From Tretioscincus oriximinensis (Eukaryota > Chordata > Lepidosauria > Squamata > Gymnophthalmidae): DNA of 64,000 nt. The position numbers and the translations under genes were made by a program. Shown here one piece after another: positions 30,011-41,900 of the stretch. Location: NCBI GenBank assembly GCA_022410635.1, contig JAJVDF010000206.1:64793-128792 (forward strand). Reading direction: 5' to 3'. Under the pieces are notes generated by a model. That model was not told the origin of the DNA. It saw only the letters and a list, made by a program, of their open reading frames with translations, and did no database searches. How positions within the stretch are numbered: the stretch's first letter is position 1; the number at the start of each line of letters is the position of its first letter.

Positions 30011-31600
30011 AGCAATTATATTACAAAAACAATTGGTAATATGAAACAGGTACAATATATGGAAATTGACTACAAGTGAAAAAAGATTGTCAACCACTGG
30101 TATAGTCTGTTGAGGCATTTCTGGTGGTTTTACCTTGAAGTCCTACACTGTCAATTCAAACTGAACAATTATATGCTTACAGATTACCATTAAAATGAAG
30201 GCCATGGCTTTTTTGCAAATCTGCTACTTCAGTTACTGAAAAGGTTCATATAAAGAGGAAGTTATTTTTTAGCATCAGTCCTTCTTTAATTCATTGAAAA
30301 CTGATAATTGATAAAATAGGTTTTCTTGAAAGTCTCTTATTTTCACTAGAAATAGAAATAGATTAGAAATAGATCCCATGCTGTTGTTATGTTTCTGGCT
30401 TCTAGTATGCTTTATTTTGGATAGCATATATATGTTATTTGTTTTAATGTTGTGATTTATTATTTATGTTTAAATGTATTACAAACCATACTGAGTGAAA
30501 CTCATTTTTCCAGAGGCAACTTGTGCTTTCAAATAAATTATTAATATTTTTGTTATTACCTATCTTTTCAAGAGGTTATTACGAAACAGGGGATTGATGG
30601 GCATAAAGGGCTGAATTGTACTTAAATTTATTATTATGACTTTCTCAGAATTGTATTCCTTTTTTACAGCTTTCCAGTTCATTTGAGACCTGGAAACTTG
30701 TGAGAAAGAATGAAGGCCACTTTCAAGTTCTGAGCAGAATGATTTTTTTAGATTTTTATAATTTTTGCTATTTTCCCCATAATCAGAATCATAATCAAAA
30801 CAGATTGTCTTCAAAGGATTATCACTGTGAAGTATTTTTTTTCTTACCAATACACAAATTATCTCAATTATTTGGCAGCTTAGTATCCCAATGGGTAAAA
30901 CAGCACGTAAATACCATATTGAGAACAACTAAAAAGGAACGCAAAACAGTTTTAGAATGATTTTTTTCAAAATATGATCTTATAATCTGCCCCATGGTCA
31001 ATCAAAGCATTTGGCCGCTACACAGCTTCCTTGGTAGAGATAAATTGTTTGCCGTTGTCTGTTTCTGGAGGGAGTAAATCTAATACAGCTTCTTTTGTAG
31101 CTAAACAACTGGTTAAGGAATAGAAAACATGAGATATATCAGCATAATTAATGTAAATTAATATTCCTCATAATGCTGTATCCCAAAGTTCTGCACTGAG
31201 ACTATTGCCTTTTAATCTATCAGGAGTTAAGTGACAATGTTTGCTGCTGAATCTTGGTGCTACAGACTAGAATAAGAGCTTCAAAATGTTCTTCATGCTG
31301 GGGAAATGGGTGTCAAAGTCACAGAGACAACTAAATGTGAAAATGCCAATAGTGATAGTTCAATAAAAACATCAAGTTACTTTGAATCAGTTATAAAAAT
31401 GATTAACAGCATATTATGGATAATAAATGGTGCTGTAAATAAAACTTCCTTTATAATGTCCTTGAACAAAGATATGGCATGACTGCACTAAATGTATATG
31501 CACGAATGTACATCGCATCCAGAAGCCCCACTGTAAGTCAAAACATTACTCAAAACAATTAAAGCAATATGCTAAACCTGTACCAGAAAAGAATTCTGTC
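30011..31600. other. Intergenic, no gene seen
   Basis: AT-rich. The longest open frames have no protein-like composition. Confidence 0.4.
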
Positions 31601-31960
31601 ACCCTAATAGCCTAACATTCAGACCTGGGTAAAGAAGAAACGATTTAACCAGATGTTGAAACCCATGTAAGATTGACGGATGTACCTACACTAGGAAGGC
31701 ATTCCAAAACCTGGGAGCTTTTACAGAAAAAGGTCTTTCCTATGATGCTTCCTTTTGTGTCTTTGAAGGAGGGGAAACTACAATAGGGGTTTCATTTTGG
31801 ATCTTAATATGTGCACAGATCTTTATGGGAGAAGGTACTCCTTCAGATGTTTGGTGCCCAAATAATTTATTTAATTATTTGTTTTACCCTGCCCCATACC
31901 CGAAGGTTTCAGCTCTCTTTAGAGCTTTATATGTTCATATCAACTTTCTGAATTGGACTT
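31600..31960 (-). mobile_element. Eroded L2-like LINE 3' fragment, antisense
   Basis: Contains the GGAAGGCATTCCAAAACCTGG and AAAAAGGTCTTTCCTATGATG blocks, corresponding to the L2 ORF2 C-terminal WN-LP region, then a Pro-rich CCCTGCCCCATACCCGAAGG tail segment near 31889. Heavily diverged. Confidence 0.5.
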
Positions 31961-32334
31961 TATAGCAAATGGACAACCAGAATAAAGCTTTGAAGACTAG
32001 AGAGATGTGTATCTGACTAGAGTTTCATCAGTAGAGTTCTGTATCAGTTTCAGCTTTCAGACCATTTTCAGGGATAGCTGCATGTAGGATGTAATGCAGT
32101 AGTCTTATCTGGAGATAGCCTGTGCATGTATCACATACAGCAGAGTTCTTATTGAGCGGCAGCAGAAGCTAGCGAGCCAATAAGAGATGGAGGAACAGTG
32201 ATTAATCCAGAAGAACAATCTAATTCAGAAAATGTCTTGTCTTGATTCACTTTCAATTTATTGCTACACATCCAAACTGTTGCTGCCTTCAGATACTGAA
32301 CAAGAACTGTTTCCCCTAACTCTTACCATAAGAA

Positions 32335-32440
32335 CAAAGGAGGAATCCTGCTGAAATGGGCTAAAGCACATCTAGTCCAGCATTCTGTCATGCTAAAGCA
32401 CCAATTGCTCCTGGGCAGTTCCAAGCAGAAAGCAAATGTT
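32335..32440 (-). mobile_element. CR1-like LINE tail, antisense fragment
   Basis: CATAAGAACAAAGGAGGAAT, then CATCTAGTCCAGCATTCTGT: the reverse complement of the CR1-like 3' tail at 6660-6747, with mutations. Confidence 0.6.
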
Positions 32441-34034
32441 ACTGATGCAGTTGCAAATGGAATAAAATATATTGATTGAAATAAAATATCTGTATATGCC
32501 TCACCCCAAATCTCTTGATGTGCTCCTACAGTGCTTTCCTATAACTATCAAATACCATAGGAGACAAAGAGTTCTCAAGGTTCAAATAAAATTTCCTAAT
32601 TGCTACTCTTGGGTATTTATTTTGAAGGTAGGATGAGTACCACTATAAAATTGCCACCAAGTCCCTATTGTTCTCAATAGGATACTATGGCCAGTGGTAT
32701 GAGAAGCTGCTATGAGGTTTAAGCAACTGATTCACATTGCTAACTGTTGTATCCTGACCTGAAGCCGGAGTGAGATTGGTATAGGCTCCATATACTTTTC
32801 AAAACAACGTTGAATAATTTGAAAATGGCAGTTAAAAGGCTATGGCCAGAGCAACTCCCTTACAAGAAAAGACTGGAATGATTCTGGATTTTTAATTTAG
32901 GAAGGAAACAAATGATGATAGTTGGTATACAAAATGCACATTGTAGACTAAGTTGAAGGAAATTTTTTAATTCCCTCTTAAAATACAAAACTGGAAGTCT
33001 ACACAAGAAAGACGTGTTTTGGCAGAATCAGGACAGGTGCCTTGTATGTTTAACTTTGAATTTACCCCAAGCTGTGATAGTGTGCAATTAGAAATTGGAT
33101 TAGTTCATAAGGGACAAGACTGGCAGTGCTTTCTATCGGTGGTTTTGTGACTTTCTGACATGAGGTGCATATGACAGAGCAGGGCAAGGTGCTCTTTTGT
33201 GGCCTTCCCTATGCAACTTCCCACTGAGAAAATAGGCTGTTGGACTAGATGGGACACTTACCATATCTTTAATACATTTCTTAGCTAGTATCCAGATGTT
33301 AATTACTTACTCCACTGTACTTGGATATTTTGGAATAAAGCACTGTCTTGACAGCCTTATTCTGGAATATATGTGCATTATTCTAGAATATCCAACTGTA
33401 TCAAAACATGTTATTTCTGGATACAGATCTATATTCTTACGAAGATGAAAACCAAGCATTCACACACCTGTACCTTGAGGCGATATTTGAAACTGAAAAA
33501 CAGAATATCCAGGTTCTCCAAATGATCTAAACATAGGTCCCCAATCAATGCCTAGTTTATTCAGCCTTATTGATGCATAAGAATTAAGAGGAATCCATCT
33601 GTGCTTTTAAGCATGAGATTTTAAGTTTTATGCCAGGTGATCTGCCCTGGCATCTTTGGAAGATTGGTGGGATCTAAATCTTATAAATGGATATGGTAAG
33701 TAAAACTAATTCATCTCACAAGATAGCTCACCAACTGCACTCCAAGCGGCAACACCTTCACTTGCCCCCAGGTCCTTGCAAATGACGGATAGAAGCATTC
33801 TGTCTGTCTCTTCCACCTACTGGAGGCAGTACCTAGGTTGGATTCTAGCTCTCCATGAATATATCTAATTATTTCTGAAAGCTATCCACACTTCGCATTT
33901 ACCACATTGATACTCCTGTTTAAATTCCTTAGGCCAGAATAGTGAAAAACCCTAGCATTTTCATGTCCTTGATACAATTTATTTTTGATATCAAGTTAGG
34001 TAGTAAAACCTCCCTATCTACCCATGTAAGGATA
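32441..34034. other. Intergenic, no gene seen
   Basis: AT-rich. A short GGACTAGATGGGACAC motif near 33243 may be another CR1-like tail remnant. Confidence 0.4.
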
Positions 34035-34042
34035 GAGTAGAG

Positions 34043-34672
34043 CAGACCTGGGCATTGTACAGCCCCCGGGCCGCATACGGCCCTTTGATTGGCTCTGACC
34101 GGCCTGTGTAACGTTAATTGGAGCTACAGGGGGCTCCTCATAATGCATCCTCCCCTTCGCTCCTGCAGGCGCGGAAGCTGAGCAAAGTTCTCCCAACAAG
34201 CTCAAGAAATCCGAGCGCCCCGTGGGGTCTGCCGGGAGGGGGCGCACGCGGGTCCCTTTCNCAGCCTCCTGCTGCCACGCTGCTGCTAATTGGTCGCTAC
34301 AAGCAAGAGCGCGAACCAAGTTCTTCTGGGCCGGCTGGGTGGGCAGAAGGGGGAGCCCGGAGGGCGCCTGGGACCTGCTGTGAGGGTCGGTTCCTTCCTC
34401 CACGCTCCGCTGCCTCTTTGAGATTCGCTCCGGCGGGCGCTGCCGCCGGGACGCGCTCCCCGCTTCCTACCTGCCCGTTTATCTGGGTGGGTCGAAGCCC
34501 CTGCCTGGCCGCCTCACTCGACGTGCGGCTTGGAGAACCCCGGGGGGGGGGGGGCTGGAAGAGGTGGGGACAAGACCCCTGGCTTCACCCTCCTTGCTGA
34601 ATTTGGCCGGCCCTCCACAATATTTTCTGTTTCTCATGTGGCCCCATGGAAAAAAATAATTGCCCACCCCTG
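34043..34672. mobile_element. Non-autonomous hAT-like DNA transposon (CpG-rich)
   Basis: Starts CAGACCTGGGCATTGTACAG and ends TTGCCCACCCCTG, imperfect inverted ends of the hAT 'CAG..TGGGCA' type. It is flanked by an 8-bp duplication: GAGTAGAG at 34035-34042 and GAATAGAG at 34673-34680 (7/8). The interior is GC- and CpG-rich and carries a poly-G run near 34540. No transposase frame. One N at 34261. Confidence 0.8.
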
Positions 34673-34819
34673 GAATAGAGGTACATTATCTGCTCTTCTC
34701 TCCCCACTAATAAGAGTTGAATAAACGACATTTTTTTGTTAACATTAAACGTATAAGGGCCATACACTTCTAAAAAAGATGTTTGGTTAACCTAAAAGAA
34801 TCAGCAGAATTGCAGAACA

Positions 34820-34892
34820 CCGACATATATATAGTTGCACCGACATACATACATATATATATTCATCGACATACATACATATATATGTATGT

Positions 34893-34939
<47 letters not shown>

Positions 34940-34953
34940 CATATATATATATG
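34820..34953. repeat. (TA)n/(CATA)n microsatellite
   Basis: Alternating CATA, TATG and pure TA units, about 130 bp. It gives spurious open frames on both strands. Confidence 0.95.
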
Positions 34954-35235
34954 AGAAGATTAGTTGAGCTGCTACATAATCACGCTCCCTCGCTTGCCCG
35001 GTGTCAAAGCAAAGCAATATTTGCAGTGGTTGGATGCATATTGTCTATTGCGGCGCTCCGTCTCTACGTCACACGCCTTCTCAACCCAGTACTTTTCAAA
35101 GACCGAAGAAAAGGAGAAACGCCTTTTAAGTCTGACCCCCGCTCTGCCTGAACGAAAATGCTGTGGCCCCGTCAAGTGATATTGTTCGTTTTTGTATTAA
35201 ATTTCAATGAAATTGTATCGGGTGATACAATCTGT

Positions 35236-35867
35236 TCAAAAGCAAGGACGTGTCGGGGAGGTGAGGTTTCTTCCACAGGAGAATATTTTTCCATCAGGCA
35301 CAATGGGAGACAGATTCCCTAAGGTGAAAGGACACGCAGGGGGTCCTTCCGTCATCCCTTGCCCCTCCCCCCACACCACCTTCTGACATGCCAACCCAGC
35401 AGTCGGCGGAGTAGCAACTGCGCAAAAAAAGGTGGGTGCCGTGGAGGGTGGGGGCCTGGGGCACCGCCGGGTGGGGTTCACCCCTTCGAATGGAGGGCGA
35501 GAGAGAATAACGCTGCCTGTTTAAAAGCAGGGGGAGGGGGGGGGAGACCTAAAGCCGCTCAACGCGTGGCTTGCATCTGGGGCAGAATATGGTGAACTGA
35601 GGGAAGGAGCCGATGCCTCTGCACTTATGGCCGGGTGACATAGCCGGGGAGGGAAGGCCAGAGGTTTTCCTTTCTGTAAATACTGTAGAAGAGGCTGGGC
35701 AGTAGTAGATGTGAATGCGGTGGGAGGAGGAGACGCACCATACTGGGCAGCGTTATTCTAACAATAGTTTCGCCCTTAGGCGTTTTCCAGCTCTCTTTCT
35801 AATTCCTTGCAGGTTCCAGGGGTGTAAGCTTCGTCCTCTCCCTTTGTGTTCGTTCAGAAGCCCCAGA
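35236..35867 (+). promoter_or_regulatory. FAM98A: Presumed FAM98A promoter and 5' UTR
   Basis: A GC-rich stretch with several CpGs (for example AAAGCCGCTCAACGCGTGGC near 35550) lies immediately upstream of the FAM98A start codon. It stands out from the AT-rich neighbourhood. The transcription start and any 5' UTR intron cannot be placed from sequence. No clear TATA box. Confidence 0.5.
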
Positions 35868-35920
35868 ATGGAGCTTGAGCTTATGGAAAATGACATTCTA
35901 GAATCACTGGAAGATCTAGG
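35868..35920 (+). CDS. FAM98A: FAM98A exon 1 (coding part)
   Basis: ATG followed by MENDILESLEDL; donor GTAGGT. Ends two bases into a Gly codon completed by T at 36396. Confidence 0.93.
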
Positions 35921-38900
35921 GTAGGTATGAGATGAATAACCTGATTGTTTGGTTTCTTTTAAGTGCTTTCATTAAAAAGAAAAGAAAAAACAAAACAAAA
36001 CACTTCACACCATGGTCTTTAGTTTTGAACAAGATGGCGTTCAGTGTATTTTAAAAAGAAATCACAGTCTTTGGACCATTACTGTGAGCTTCGTATCAAA
36101 GCTGCGTGTAGGTACAACACATAAGGCATTTTAAACCTCTTAATGTTAACCTGAATAGAGGCTAACCCACGAAAGNGTAGAAGAGTGATAATAAGATTGC
36201 CACGTACTTGAAGATAAAGGTTAAGACTTCTGTGATTTCCATTTTAAGTATGTTGGAAATATTTGAAAGTACTGTTTGTTTCCATTTCAATTTGTATTAA
36301 TTTCAATTGGGTATTGTACACATGAAGGTGTGCTGCGTATAATGTACAACGGATTTCAGTGCTGTAGTCCTAATTTTTCTTTGTTTATTTGCCAGTTACA
36401 AAGGTCCTTTGTTAGAAGATGGAGCTCTGACTCAGGCAGTTTCTGGTGGCGCTAGGTCCCCTGAATATACTAAACTCTGTGCTTGGCTTGTGTCAGAATT
36501 AAGATTATTTTGCAAACTAGAAGAAAATGTACAAGCAACAAACAGTGAGTAACCATGATTCCGACTTATAGAATTCCCAAAAATGTATCTTACTATTTCT
36601 GTGAAGCAATGATTTTCAACGTTANTAATCAAGAAAGTGTTTTTTTTCTATTGCCATACCAAGTTAAGATAAATATGTAAAAATTAATAAGGGTTTAGAT
36701 TCTGTGCACATAAGCAAATNGTATTTTGTGGAGTTGTTATTATTAGCAATTGCACAACAAAGGATTATGCTAACCAGGAAAGAGCCAACTGCCAGGAACA
36801 AATACACACAATAATGTGATTCACCAAAATCCATAAGAAGGATAACAGCACATGAGATTTTACATTTCCTCTAGCAGTTATNTTCTCTGAAGGCAGATAT
36901 TGTAGTCATGTTGTAAAGCTTAGGTTCAGCACAGAATTATGAAATATGGCATAGCACCTTCCAAAATTCAACAAGTTAGGTGAAAACTGGCAGTTCTTCT
37001 AAAATGTTGCCATTACAAGTGGAGTAATTTGTGTTATTTTCTTTACCATGCACAATATAGTAAGCAGTACATTCAGGATTTCTGTCTACTGGGAAAATTG
37101 AGCAATATGAATCTTAGTCTACTAGGCCTCTGCCAATAGGACTGCAAAATGCAGGTCTGCTATCTCTTAATGGCTGTCAACTGCTGACATAGTTGAGACT
37201 AAGAAGCAAGGAAGGAAAAGGGGGGTTTCTGTTGGATTCTGTGGTACGGGACTGCTTTCAAGTGTCTTTTCAGCGTAAAAACTGTTNTAGATAAGTGTGT
37301 GTGCTATTTTGGCAGGCAGCAATACATATGATATTTAGATTCTCAGTATCAGTAATATCAAGAACGCAGTCAATAATTAGTGGCGCAAGAAATTATGTAT
37401 TTATTTTGTAAATGTTACTCTGTCACTCTGAAGACATGCAGCCTGCTCGTATTCGTGTATGTTTAAGCTTGACAATTTGTGTTCCTTTTTAAAGAAACAA
37501 TAGAATACTGGTTTTCATGCTTCATTGACTGTATCTTAACCGGTTGTAGGATATATATATATAGAAAGAGTGCTATATGTCTTCCTTTGTATTTCCTGCA
37601 TTTTAAAAAAGATTGTTTCTAAAAAGAACATACTACTGAAGTGCTCACTTTTATTTAACTATGCTTCTTGTTTCTATTCCAAGTTGTCGTTTTTAGGTAT
37701 TAATATGTTTTTAGATATTAGTATGATTATTTTCTCTTGCTGTGTATAATCTTATGTTTTTATTCTCAGTCTAATTCTATGTGAGATTGTAGAATGTTAT
37801 GTTCGTTGTTCTGGGAGGACACTATAAACATTAAGTAAATCTAATTTTGTTATGTTTCTAGTTAATGAAAGTAAATTACTGACGGTTTTTTAAAAAAAAG
37901 TTTTTTCAGTGTAACATTTTGTCAGGTTTTTACTAGATAAACAAATTAAATAAAATTATCATTTAAGGTCCGGATGAAGCAGATGAATTTCAGCTTGAAG
38001 TGAGTGGTTTACTGGGAGAAATGAACTGTCCATACACAACGTTAACATCAGGAGATGTCACAAAGCGCCTTTTTATTCAGAAAAACTGCCTACTGCTGCT
38101 TAGTAAGTAGAAAAAAAATATATACATGTTTTGTTTCTGCCAGGAATCAGAACTTGTTTCTTTTTACATTGTCCCTGTTGAATACTTACAAATTTGGTTA
38201 TGTTCTGCTGAACAGCAACTTTTTTTTCCTCTAGCATACCTCATATCTGAATTGGAAGCTGCCAGAATGCTTTGTGTGAACACTCCTCCAAAAAAAGCCC
38301 AGGAAGGTGGGGGCAGTGAAGTATTTCAGGAATTGAAAAGTATATGTATTGCTTTGGGCATGTCAAAGCCTCCAGCCAACATAACTATGTTTCAGTTTTT
38401 CAGTGGAATAGAAAAAAAGGTAAGAATTGAGGATCAGCGTTACTGTGTCTTGGATCCAAAGTTTCCATTCCACAATCAGATTCTGGGTTTTTAGGAGTGT
38501 GTTTTCTATGAACATAAAGGGCTGTCAGAAAAGATTGTTGCTAAGTACAAGGTAAAGTATGCAATTTGAGAAAGAAAAGTTGGAAGCAGCAAAGAACATA
38601 GAAGCTAAAATTGAGAATGACCATGGGACCAAACTGAAGGCTTTAATAATGAACACCAGAATATTGATTGATTAGTTTTAGGTGTAATCCCAAGGTAGAT
38701 TACGAAGATGACAAATACATTTTGACCTTCTGAGTGGAAAATGTTTAGAAATTGTGGAATTTTATTTGTTCACTTAATAGGCACTTCACAAAATCAGACT
38801 TTCTTTTAATTCCAGCTCACAAGTTTTTATACTTATACAACTAAAATTTCTTCAACCCTTCTTAAAGGAATAGTATTGATAAATTTGGGATTAAACCTAA

Positions 38901-41900
38901 AGCTTCTATGTACCTACAGTTTGTGATAGTTCCCTTCAGATTACAGTTCTTTCCATCATTGGCCACACTAGACCATGAATCTCAGAGCTGTGGGCCTAGG
39001 AAGTTTTGAATGCATGCAACAAATTTAGATGGAGATACGGGAGAGAAATTAAAAAGTTTTATGAAGTAATTGGAAATCTGAAAATGCTCTGCTTTTCTTT
39101 GGATTTTTGTCCATGGGGAAAAAAATAACNGAAGTAATCTTGAAATAAAAACAATATTGAAAATAAGTTCTGGAAAACTTTTTTGCATATTTTTCTTTTT
39201 ACATTTTATTAAGTATCCTATATTTGATCTAAATCTGTTACAATTAATATATTCTTTGCACGTAGCTTTTTGAAGTCTGTTCCAAATGTGTAGATAGTTT
39301 TTCACAAAAGCAATTTCAGTGTGAAGTGCTAACATAATCTATTTTGTTACAGTTAAAAGAAACATTAGCAAAGGTTCCTTCAAACCATGTAGGGAAACCT
39401 TTATTGTCAAAACCATTGGGCCCCATTCATTGGGTAAGTTTTCTTCTTGAAATCTAACTTCTCTTTTAAACTCTTTTGGTTTTTAGTTCTTTCCTTCAAA
39501 AATGTATACACACTTTAAACTTCCATAGCAAATTTATTTACTGTTCTACAAAGTTAAATTTCAGGAAATTAGAAAGCTTAAAGTCCAATGTAAATAAAAC
39601 GTAAATAACAAATGTTAATACTGTTCAAATTTAACTTTGTAGAACAGTAGAACAGTAAATAAATTTTCTATGGAAGTTCAAAGTGTGTATACATTTTTTT
39701 GAAGCACCCTGTATATATATTTATTTGAGAGCATTTTTAAGGTTTAGTCATTCTGGCTAGAATCCTGATCAAATCTGTGGCTCATGGTGTGAATAGGGTT
39801 GCCATATTATGGCAACCCAAAACCGGGACGGGGTGGGGTGTGCGTGCACGCGCGCGTGCGCACTTACGCATGTGCGCACTTACGCACGTGCGCCTGAGCG
39901 CATGCGCATACGGACGCTTGTAGCAAGATGGGCAGGACGTCTTTCCTGCCTGTCTCACAAGTGTCAATGCGCACGCGCGCAGATGCGGTGGGGGGGTAAC
40001 GGCGGCGGAGGGGGGAGAGCGGCGGAGGGGGGGAGCGGGGGCGGGGGGAGAGCGGGGGGGGGAGCGGGGGCGGAGTGGGGAGCTTCAACCCGGGACTTTA
40101 AAACTTTTTTTTTAATCCAGCTGGGACAATAAAATTGTCCCTAAAACCGTGAATGTCCCGGTTTACCGGGACGTATGGCAACCCTAGGTGTGAGGCAAAA
40201 TTAATTTAGAAAAAACCATCAGTTTCATCTCACTTGCTGCTTATGATTTCCTGCTGTTTTGGGGATCAAGAATTGAGTATAACACAAAAATAAAAGTCAA
40301 GCTGCCCCTGGAATAGTACAAACAGGATAGTAAATTAAAGGCAAAAAATATATACTACATCTGAAACTATCTCATCCAGCTCAGAGTGAGAGTTCACTGG
40401 ACAATGGGATGAGTGTTACTCCTGCTCAGAGACCCCAAAGTAAAAATAGTCTCTCAAATTCAGCCACAGTGGATTGGTCACTTGACAAGAACAAGAGTGG
40501 TCTTTTGGATCACAGCAACATCATCATCCCACCAGGCTAGAACAGTGCTGCACTGGAAGGCAGATCAGGTTGTGGGTGACTGGCATTTAAAAGCAGCACA
40601 ACTAAAGCAGGGGGCTAGTTGATAGGCATCCCTAAACTCTGCCAATTGGAAGGCCAGAAGAAAATGCAGCTTTAATATATCTAATACTTTTTCTTAGTCC
40701 TCAACTCCCCATGCCCTGTCCAACACAACAGTGAAAACCTTCTCCCTTGTTTAGCCATTTACAGGATTTGCATTGGTGAGTGTGAATCATGTAGCAAGGT
40801 GCCAATACACATCCTACCAATACAAACCCTGTAAATGCAACAATGAGATGAGTTAAAAACAAGTTAGAAATCTCACATTTCTTGAGCATCCTATAGTTCC
40901 AATAGTTCAGGATGAAAGGAATAAGCTGTTTCCTTCTGACCATAGACCCAGGACATTTTAAGGTGATTTATGACTGCGTAATATGTCAGTGGAGATAGGA
41001 ATTCTTAGATAGCCACATAGCCAAGAAGTTCTGTATTGTTGAACCATTGCTTTAATGGGAGCTAAATGTCTTTCATACACATTGTTAAACATTAATATCT
41101 CCGATATTATTCTTTATTACTTTTAGTATTTGATCTTAATAGCCTTACTGGTCTTGAAATGCTGCACCTGAGAAACAGGCTAATGTGCTGCTCTACAGTA
41201 CAATATTTAAAGTTGAATAAGTGCAAATGGATTTCATTTCAGGAAAAGATAGAAGCTATTAATCAAGCTATTGCCAATGAATATGAAGTTCGAAGGAAAT
41301 TATTAATTAAGCGTCTGGATGTGACTGTCCAGTCATTTGGCTGGTCAGATCGAGCAAAGGTACAGTTTGCTGTCTGTTTTTTTTTTAATTTTTGCTATCT
41401 GTGGTTAGAGATCAGTATTTGTTTCAGAGAAATAGCCGTGTTAGTCCATTAGAAAGTCCACCAAAGGGGCTAGTAGCACTTGGAGACTAACAGGAGAAAA
41501 GTGGGTGGCATAAGCTTCTGTAGGAACATCTACTTCTTTGGATGCTGCTCTTCTTCAGAGCATCTGAAGAAGTAGACGTGTCTACAAAAAGCTTATGCCA
41601 CCCACTTTTCTCCTGTTAGTCTCTAAGTGCTTCTAGCCCCTTTGCTCATCAGTATTTGTGTTAAGGGAGATAGGGAATTCCATTACTTAATTGTGATTGT
41701 GCTAAGAACTTTTGTTTAGTGATAGTATTTGATTTGATTTGATCATCAATTGTATGTGACAAAAAACACCCATTTTACTTACTACATTTTTGCTACCCAC
41801 ACTTAGCCGGTGGTTAATTTTATTTATCGATCTGTCTTGCCCTGTACCAGAGGCCTCAGGGCAGGTAACAGAAGTAAAAACAAGAGTATAAAAATATTTT

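Noticed and set aside
34783..35151. Open frame across the TA/CATA microsatellite
   Set aside because: Mostly Tyr/Ile/His from the simple repeat, followed by a non-conserved stretch.
39864..40132. Open frames over the G-rich core of the hAT-like element
   Set aside because: Gly/Ala/Arg low complexity inside a clearly bounded transposon; no transposase motif.
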